A program made the translations under genes and the position numbers. DNA of 64,000 bases, taken from NCBI RefSeq assembly GCF_964275005.1, contig NC_092685.1, positions 29,658,682-29,722,681 on the forward strand. Reading direction: 5' to 3'. Positions 57,006-64,000 of the stretch are shown here, piece after piece; the first letter of the stretch is position 1, and every line of letters starts with the position of its first letter. Source of the stretch: Diadema setosum. Lineage: Eukaryota; Echinodermata; Echinoidea; Diadematoida; Diadematidae. Below the pieces are notes generated by a model. That model made no database searches, was not told the origin of the DNA, and saw only the letters and a list, made by a program, of their open reading frames with translations.

Positions 57006-57156
57006 ATCATACGGAGTCGCGTATATACTGTGTATCTCTATACATAAATCAGTATACAGATACATGTATATTACATTGAAAGATTCAAAATATTTCGTTA
57101 GGTCATCCAATAAACCAATTTGTCAAGGTTGGAAAGGTTAGGCCTGTGTTTCTGCG

Positions 57157-57192
57157 TGGGTGTGTGTGTGTGTGCATGTGTGTATGTGTGTG

Positions 57193-57224
<32 letters not shown>

Positions 57225-57250
57225 CGTGTGTGTGCGTGTGTGTGTATGTG
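57157..57250. repeat. (GT)n microsatellite
   Basis: GT units with GC and AT interruptions. Confidence 0.9.
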
Positions 57251-57259
57251 TGTTGGTGG

Positions 57260-58630
57260 TCGATTAAAAAATCATATTTCACACTTTTACTCGTAAAGGA
57301 CCTAAGCTTTGGTTTCGTCGTATACTCACTAATAAGCCAGTTCACAGTTACAATCTGAGCATGTGCAGATAAAGTTCATTGCAGACCTTCTCTTGAAATG
57401 GATTTGCAACTGAGGTATTCAAAACCTAGATAGGGCTTCTTGACAACTGTGCTGTAAATGAACCAGGTGCAGATTGGTATTTACAGGTGAATGTGCATTC
57501 TTTTCAGCAACATTAACAAAAGCCATTCATGCAGAACTGACATGTAAATTAACACTTCCTGCAGTGCTGCTTTCAACTGCTCTTGAGGACTATTCCATGT
57601 TTTGCAAAGTCTCTGGTTGGAGAGGTCATTGCAGACTAGTGCTAACTGTGAACTGGCTTATAGCCTTGTGTTCCTTGTTGATTCGCCCTGATATCATTGC
57701 ATAGTTTTATGGCAATACTTTTGTCTTTCATGTATTCAATTGTAATCCGATGATTTTGATGTCTTTTGTCCAGTGATTTGTATTGTATTTGATGTTGTTT
57801 TTTGTGAAATATGAGAATGATTTCAATTCGATTCAGATCAATTTGAAAAATCTGCTTGCTTGTAAAGTGTCCTATCACTCTGAGATGCCATGAAAGAGAG
57901 TATGTACTATATCTTCACAAAAATAAAGACCCTGTTTAGACCCTTATCAGTTCAACTCAACAACTATACAGCAAACAACAGTGTAGACCTACTTCCTATT
58001 CAGAATATTGTTTGTGATGCCTTTTCTTTCCATTGCCCCTCCGTCATTAATGCAAAGTAACAATATTCGACATTGGAAAATTATATAGAAGATTACGTAG
58101 AAGAGTGTCCCCCGGATTGTCCTTCGGACTGGACATGGAATGGAGGTCTTGAAAGAGTCACAACCCCTGACGTCGTATAATTATAAAAGATTCAGGTCTC
58201 GCTTCATTCATTCATCGCAAAGAGCAGGGTGTCCAATCAGGTGAAGTGACCCGCCTTGTATAATACAAGCAACTAGACCCCATGGAAGACCAGCTGGCGC
58301 AGCTGAATTATGGGCAATCCAGCCATCTTGTGAAATGGAAAATGAAAACAAGCAAACAGTCAAGATCAATATACAGTTATACACGATATTCAACACATAC
58401 GTAAGCTAACACGAAGAGCAAAATATTGTCGTGCAACATGAAATAAAGCGCTTTATAAATTTTGCTGCTCATTGAGTGATGTATAGCAGTCGTGCAGAGG
58501 GGTGCAGCGAAGTGAGATGAGTGTTATGCTATGGGATGAAGTTGATCTGTGAAAGGGCGTCGGGAACACTGATATTTAATGTAATGGCCGTATATAAACT
58601 CATGTCTAGAGTAAGTGGATACATGATGGT
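57260..58630. other. Intron 1 of the plus-strand gene, nothing recognised
   Basis: The open frame 57474-57704 has no motif. No clear exon or repeat. Confidence 0.4.
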
Positions 58631-58637
58631 ATGAATA

Positions 58638-58809
58638 AGCAAATAATCAACGTTGGTGAAGGTGATGGGACAAACTATCACTTCCGAGGCGATCTGGATG
58701 TAGCTATCTTTCCGAAGCGCAGCTGAGGAAAGATAGCGTACACATTTCAGATCGCCGAGGAAGTGATAGTTTGTCTCATTGCCTGAAACTAAAAGTTGAT
58801 TATTTGCTT
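58638..58809. mobile_element. 172-bp foldback element
   Basis: Arms GACAAACTATCACTTCCGAG and CTCGG-less complement AGGAAGTGATAGTTTGTC, plus AGCAAATAATCAAC with GTTGATTATTTGCT further out and GCTATCTTTCC with GGAAAGATAGC at the centre. The pairing is interrupted by small unpaired blocks. MITE-like, family unknown. Confidence 0.7.
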
Positions 58810-58976
58810 TATATTCCACATCTAGGATCCTAGATATTCCCATTTTGTTCCACATCTGAAACCGTTTTAGCTGTCTTTAGGTATCCTCAAGGCTTAGGCT
58901 ACGTAGTTCACTTTAGACGTAAGCCCGTAGATGACAAAGCAACGAATTTGCTCCGCGCCCCGCGCGTGGCCGACAC

Positions 58977-59059
58977 CGAAATAAAAGTGCGTTGCACTGT
59001 GGTCTATCACCTTGACCCGGGTCAAACGATAGACCACAGTGCAATGCACTTTTATTTCG
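58977..59059. repeat. 83-bp palindrome with GACCCGGGTC centre
   Basis: 32-bp arms start CGAAATAAAAGTGC and end GTGGTCTATC and pair with one mismatch. The centre holds the 10-bp perfect palindrome GACCCGGGTC. CG-rich DNA lies on its left. No target-site duplication seen. Confidence 0.8.
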
Positions 59060-59400
59060 CGCGTACTCAAAACTGTAAGTTATATCACGCGTTAGGACTG
59101 TGTGGACTAAGAGATTAGCGAAACAAAATGACTATCATCATAGAGTGTAACGAACTTTTCTTCTCAGGTGATGTGATGTGCAAAACTACGCTTTATCACG
59201 TGATCAGTTTTAGACCAATCCTGTAGACAGATTCTTAGTATGTGGAGTATAATATCAAATATCTATTTACGTATCAGAAGAATATTGATAGTGCTACTAG
59301 TGGAAGTCATACGACTCACTATATAATTGCCTTTGGTCGATTCTTCATGCAGGTTGTTCAATCGCTGATCTTCAATCCCTATCAGAAAGAAGCTGTTTAA

Positions 59401-59927
59401 TTAAAGGAGAATTCCGGCTGATTTTCAGACTTTTACATTTGAACAACTATAAATCGGTTATACTGGGTACAGAGTTTCATAATTTGTAGTGATTGGGATA
59501 AGGAATAAAAATGTTTTCAAAATTATTCATAACAAATCACAATGAAGAAGGATGGTGGCATAACAGCTTCACCATGAGAATGCATAAGTGGAGGCTCAAG
59601 TAAGCAGAACAAAAGAAGAACTTGGCATGCATAAATTCTACACGTGACCTTAAGTTAAGCAAGCGGTATTGTAATGGGTTACATTGCTACATTTCTGAAA
59701 TGATGCGAGCCTCCTACTCGAGCATTCTTATGGTGAGCCCCCACTCATGCCTTCTTATGGTGAAGCTGCTATGTCAGCATCCTTATTCAGTGTTTGTTTT
59801 GGGTTTTTCAGAGTATTGGTTTCTCTGCTCAAGGACCATAATTAATTCCACAAATCTAAACACGGATCTGTCGATTTATGTACTTCATGATGTGAAATTA
59901 TGAAATTCGCCCGAACTTTCCCTTTAA
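59401..59927. mobile_element. TTAA-bordered element, family 6
   Basis: Begins TTAAAGGAGAATTCCGGCTG and ends GAAATTCGCCCGAACTTTCCCTTTAA-type sequence: the outermost 10 bp are inverted and the next 10 are loosely complementary. It ends 33 bp before the acceptor of exon 2 of the plus-strand gene, so it has placed itself against the branch-point region. Confidence 0.65.
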
Positions 59928-59960
59928 CTATAAGTTCTTTTTTTTTAATGATGTTCGCAG

Positions 59961-60193
59961 GAACTTGCTCCTTTGAGAAAGGACTTGACCGCGCCTGGAC
60001 CCGCGACGAACTGGAGGAGAAAATCATCGCCAAATACCCGCGACATGCAAAACTCCTACGATCCACCGGGATACTCTTCGCCAAACTGGCTTCAAGTTCC
60101 AAGAAGATCGGCGTCCACCGCTTCTCGCCCTGCCAGACCGTGGCAGACCTGGAGACTATGCATGGGAATGGAGTCTTGGTGCTCCTACCTAGG
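59961..60193 (+). CDS. Exon 2 of the plus-strand gene, unknown domain
   Basis: The acceptor (TTTAATGATGTTCGCAG, ending 59960) and donor (AGG/GTAGGC at 60194) enclose 233 nt: two bases complete the split codon from exon 1, then 77 codons end exactly in phase 0. The peptide contains WTRDELEEKIIAKYPRHAKL, STGILFAKLASSSKKIGVHR and MHGNGVLVLLPR. Codon use is GC-rich compared with the flanks, as expected of real coding DNA. The 'W-T-x-x-E-L-x-x-K-I ... Y-P ... F-x-K-L' pattern loosely recalls N-terminal segments of HECT/G2E3-like proteins in marine invertebrates, but I cannot assign it. The phase agrees with both neighbouring exons. Confidence 0.7.
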
Positions 60194-61196
60194 GTAGGCC
60201 TGGAACAATGCTGTCGCCATTCAAACATAATGCGTTTTACTGTAATTTGAAATAGAATAGCCTTTTCACGGGATGTCTCTTTGAGTAGGCGAATGGGGAT
60301 GTGTTATATTCTCAGTATTGTTGTGTTTGTTTTTACTGTATTCATTTGTTGCGTCTCGGTTTTTTTTTTGTGTGTGTGTGTGTCCATTCGCTTAGTTTTC
60401 AGCAGACGCAAATCTAGTGTATTGGAAAACAAGTAAGATGATTTGTTAGTAGGCTGATCACTACAATTTATTTTTCAAAATGAGCCCAGCTGATGCCAGA
60501 TGCCGAGTTAATATAGATCCAATGGCGAGTGACATAAAGAAAATGGTCAACAAGTATTGCAAACGTGCTTCGGAGTAATTCTAACCTAGCCATTCAAAGT
60601 GCCCTCTCTTATTTGGCCAATTTTATGATTCCCATGTACCAGTGGCATCGATGGCATGTCATCAATAGGAAATTGAGGTGATTGGGGGGGGGGGGAATTA
60701 CCGCTCTGTCAAAAACACAGAGAAAAAAAAAAACCAACCTTCATGTAATTCAAACTAACAACAGATAAACAAAGAAATCCGCCATGGATTTTTTTTTTGA
60801 ATTTCACATAATTTTATAGTATCTTTGGGTGGAATCATCGATTAATCTACTTGACCATTCATTTCTTCATCTCTTCATTTGTTCTTTATCAATTTACTAG
60901 TTTTATTTGCTTTCCTACCAAAGGGACCATGAGGTAGATGCCATCCTATCATTTATGTGAAGGTTCATTTTTTTTTCACAATCAGTCAAAAATGTACCAT
61001 GTGTTGAGACTTTAGCCTGTTGAGGACCTGCAAGCTTCATCAGGGGGCATTTCATGAAGCGTTTTGGTCGGATATTTTTCTTACAAACTGTTACAAGCTA
61101 CTGAAATCTTTGCATCTGATTGGCTGATAGCAAATTTGTCCGACAACTTTGTCGGACAAAATGCTTCAGGAAATGCCCCATCCCCCCCCCCCCCCC
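60194..61196. other. Intron 2 (left part), no gene
   Basis: A TG run at 60370-60384 and several homopolymer runs. Nothing else recognised. Confidence 0.4.
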
Positions 61197-62045
61197 CGAT
61201 CTTGCTGTGTGCGAGCGAAGTTCTCTCGCTAGCCAACGTAGCTGGCGCTCGTTGAGAGTCCGCTTGTCCGAGAGACTGGGATAGTATGGTGAAAAAGAGT
61301 GTGAAATGCCCGTAGACGGTATTGCCCCACGTCCCTGTTCTTTTGTTTTCCCTTGTTCCTTCCGAATGTAGAAGGCCTCCTTACCCACCGTGTGGGTTTG
61401 GTTGAGTCACATGCAGGGATGGAGCTCTTTTCCAGTGTGGTGAAAAAAAAAAAAAAGCCTTCAGCGCAGGCCTTATCCACACTCCCCAAAAGAGAATGCA
61501 TCGGCAATGTTTTCAGGAGTCACCTCCTGGGTTAAAAAAAAAAAAAAAAAAAAGTGGGGGAGGCCCGAAGGGGTACACACTATGTATTCCTATGTAAATA
61601 ATTGTGAACAGGGGATGGGGGTGGAGCGAGCTCCCTCGGCACCCCCACCGTCTCCCCCCGCCCCCCCCCCCCCTCCTTCCCAGTTCCGGTGGCCCTACCT
61701 TTCTTTTTTCCTCTTGTGAAGTACGAGGATTCGCTGGCGTCGACTTCCTGTTGGTATTCTTTTTTCCTGGTTCCAAGTCTTCCTGCTGTCTCTCCGATGT
61801 AACAACTCTTGCAGCCATCACACGGAACTCGATAATCGAGCCATTTTGGTCATCAGTAGATCTCTTGTCTTTGCCATGAACCAAGAAATTGAGAAGTTTG
61901 TTACGTGGTTTCACGGCAGTAGAGATGCTATACTTCTGGAAAGTCGTTCCCTCGCACCGGCCGGAGCCCTTCCTGTCTCGGACTCTCAACGGGCGCCAGC
62001 TACGTCGGTTAGCGGAAGAACTTCATTCCTGCAGTCAAGATCGGA
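61197..62045 (-). mobile_element. Penelope-like element fragment with GIY-YIG domain and inverted flanks
   Basis: On the minus strand 61850-61715 reads VPCDGCKSCYIGETAGRLG, the GIY-YIG nuclease core of Penelope-like elements, preceded by KPRNKLLNFLVHGKDKRS (the typical '...KPxxxLxxxLVxxKD' lead-in). Further down the minus strand KEAFYIRKEQGK and NRDVGQYRL (61400-61310) match the C-terminal 'EA.fIRk...NRD.G.Y.L' block. The parts are in different frames and interrupted by A-tracts and a C-run, and the RT domain is missing, so the copy is dead. Its ends carry inverted repeats of about 60 bp (61197-61258 and 61982-62045; shared CGCCAGCTACGT, AGCGA/AGCGG, AAGATCGG), which fits the known tendency of Penelope elements to carry terminal repeats in either orientation. 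It lies in intron 2 of the plus-strand gene, antisense. Confidence 0.75.
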
Positions 62046-62356
62046 TGCAGCTTGCAGATCCGTTGCAGGCGAAAGTCTCGTCACAAGGCTAAGTTTTGAC
62101 TGATTGTGAAAAAATGAACCTCTACATAATTGCAATCAGATGAATCGCCCTGTCATTCTTCAGTAGATGAATGCATAACACACTTTTTTTCACAAATTAG
62201 ACTTGAATAAAAAAAAAATGCAATGTTTATTTCTCGTCGATTGATGCCATCACTGTTTTATTAGTCTCCGTTGCGTCAAATGCTTGATTAGCAACACACA
62301 AAATGTTTTGTACTAGTTTTTACTATACACATACCTTCACGTCTTCTCATCAACAG

Positions 62357-63555
62357 CCTCCAGATGTCGTTCAACAAGACCTTGCGCGTCTCTGGGAATG
62401 CGACGGCATTATTATAGGCCATCTCAACTGCCAATCTCTGCCTCCAAAAATTGACGAACTTCGGTTGCTGCTATTCAGGACTAACGTAGACATAATGACG
62501 CTAAGTGAGACGTGGCTAAGGAACGGCAACAGGGAGGCAGACTTCGAGGTGGCTGGTTACGAAATAATCGAGCGGCGAGATGGGAAGCCCAACTCAGAAA
62601 ACCGTCCACGTGGAGGGGTCATGGTGTACGTCAAGGCAGAGTTGGCAGAGAGATGCAAGTGCCTGAACTGTGACCCTAGCCTTGAGATGGTATGTGTTGA
62701 ATTAGACCTTGGTCAACCTGCGAAGCAGACCGCCGCCAAAGGCAGAGCCTCAGCAGCAGCAGCGGCAGGCGCAGCTGCGAGGCACACTGATAAGTGTGAG
62801 CAACGCAAGGCACTTCGAATCCTCGACGTTTACGTCCCCCCTGGAACACGCGACCAGATTGCGGCTTTCGAGAAGTTAGTAAGTAACATTCACGAGCTAA
62901 AAGCCCACGAGAAATGTGGACTCTTGAACAAGCGAGACGCATCCGCAGATGTTGTGAAGAGAAAGGGGACAAAGTCTGCTGCCAGCAAAGATGCTGGCGG
63001 TACTACCAAAGACAGCAGTGCTTCCACCAAGGGAAAAACATGCCGATGTAAGACAAACTATGTTGTACTCGGAGATTTCAATTTCGACATGAAGCTTGCC
63101 GACGCAGCAGCGGCGCAAAGATCCACAGTAGAATCAAAACTACGAACTCTAAAAGGGATGGAGGAAAGCTGTCAGCTAAAGCAGCTGATCAAGGATCCAA
63201 CTAGAACGGAACGCAGAAGATATTCAAGTAAGGGAGAGGACAATGTGACTGAAAGCATCATCGACTTGATTTACACCGACAACCATACCAAAGTCAAGTC
63301 GGGCGTCGTTCGTGTTTCCCTCAGCGATCATTTCATGGTGTATTGCTCGCTGACTGTCCCTAAGAGGAACTGTACAGGTGGGGCACCCGTCGGGAATCGG
63401 GATCAAGAAGCTCTCCGGAAATTTTCTTCCCAGTATCCAAGATCCAAGATCAACAAAAATGTCTTTCAGTTGATTAAAGATCGCGACTTGGCCCACGCGA
63501 ACAAACAATGGGACGAGTATGATAGACTACGTCATGAGGTAAAGAGGTTGACCTG
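62357..63555 (+). CDS. LINE-type endonuclease (EEP fold) exon, probable exon 3 of the plus-strand gene
   Basis: A strong acceptor (CCTTCACGTCTTCTCATCAACAG split as CTTCACGTCTTCTCATCAA then CAG, ending 62356) begins a long phase-0 frame matching the phase-0 donor of exon 2. It continues to a stop at 63553-63555, with a good alternative donor (GAG/GTAAAG) at 63539 that keeps phase 0. From the exon start the endonuclease/exonuclease/phosphatase motifs are all present: GHLNCQSL (residues 21-28), DIMTLSETWL (45-54, catalytic Glu 51), GGVMVYVK, YVPPGT, VVLGDFNFDM (236-245), SIIDLIYTD and SLSDHFMVYCSL (321-332, Asp-His pair). Two inserts unusual for LINEs, Ala-rich (121-142) and Lys/Ser/Thr-rich (191-232), lie in loops. 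The final WDEYDRLRHEVKRL is the usual LINE linker after the nuclease, but no reverse transcriptase follows. Either a LINE ORF2 truncated at its 3' side or a nuclease domain captured by a host gene. Confidence 0.75.
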
Positions 63556-64000
63556 AGTGATCATCAAGCTGGAAAGAGTCAAGTAGTAATAGAACTCTCC
63601 TTAGAGATAGCGCTAGGTCATCGCTTATTTGGTGGACAATCATAAGAATAACGTTGCCATCCCCTCGTCATTCGAATCTTTTAATTAGATCATCTCAAAG
63701 TTGTTTAGATTCCATATTATTTACTGAAACATGCTCCACTCGAATTGTCCTTTTTTGTCATTGTGATAAACATGATCAATAGACCTTAGTAAAGCATAAT
63801 TATGTTCCTGTATTCGTTTTGAAGTGAGAGTTACACAGGCCTAAATGTTATTTCTCCCATGTTGGGTGTGTTGCAGAAACGTCTAGTCTTCAAAGTCAGT
63901 GTGTACAAGAAGAGCCACGAGTCCATTAGTCATACAGCCCACGAGTCATACAGCACATGATTTCGACACTGGCCAAATAAGGCCCATGAGTTCGACATTA
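63556..64000. other. No feature recognised to window end
   Basis: AT-rich, with no LINE reverse-transcriptase motif in any frame after the endonuclease exon. A short direct repeat (CACGAGTCCATTAGTCATAC, CACGAGTCATACAGC) at 63917-63955. Confidence 0.45.

Noticed and set aside
61604-61879. Pro-rich plus-strand frame
   Set aside because: Antisense shadow of the Penelope-like GIY-YIG region plus a C-run.
1-64000. tRNA or rRNA genes
   Set aside because: I looked for tRNA B-box words (GGTTCGAnTCC) and conserved rRNA segments by eye and found none with a plausible fold. A covariance-model scan was not possible here.

Overview
The window is eukaryotic nuclear DNA: spliced exons with GT/AG boundaries, many microsatellites, and a dense mix of non-autonomous DNA transposons, LINE and Penelope-like remnants and satellite DNA. 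The element mix, an invertebrate KMT5A-like SET gene and the recurrent 'taggcctat' word suggest a marine invertebrate deuterostome, most likely an echinoderm. That placement is inference, as no marker gene fixes it.

Host genes are sparse. (1) On the minus strand, about 40770 to 32753, lies a KMT5A-like SET-domain gene: TATA box, short 5'UTR exon, ATG exon, SET exon and a distant terminal exon with a conserved C-terminal module. The SET exon has an in-frame stop just before its donor, and the rest of the SET core was not found. (2) On the minus strand at 42855-42719 is the first coding exon of a secreted protein with a CpG-rich leader upstream. (3) On the plus strand, 55961 to about 63538, three phase-compatible exons form a gene of unknown function. 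Its third exon is a complete LINE-type apurinic-like endonuclease domain with no reverse transcriptase attached.

The rest is repeats. 1-24900 and 44870-60000 are rich in palindromic MITEs with TTAA borders, several nested. 25040-28300 holds an 81-bp satellite whose decayed units reappear at 35838-37760, split by later insertions. 28753-29998 is an element with 31-bp terminal inverted repeats, 30592-32720 is a degenerate tandem duplication, and 33841-34920 is an element with a tandem-repeat core. LINE debris lies at 50960-51706 (plus) and 52050-53545 (minus, interrupted twice). A Penelope-like fragment with inverted flanks sits at 61197-62045, inside an intron of gene 3.

The most striking signal is a set of ten tiny palindromes (17-35 bp), each flanked by a 7-bp direct repeat. 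Nine pairs are exact and one differs by one base. All start with CA and end with TG, and their arms belong to three related versions (CATGGA, CAGGGAGG, CAAGGAGG). They are scattered over the whole window and look like a mobile family of very small inserts or transposon footprints.
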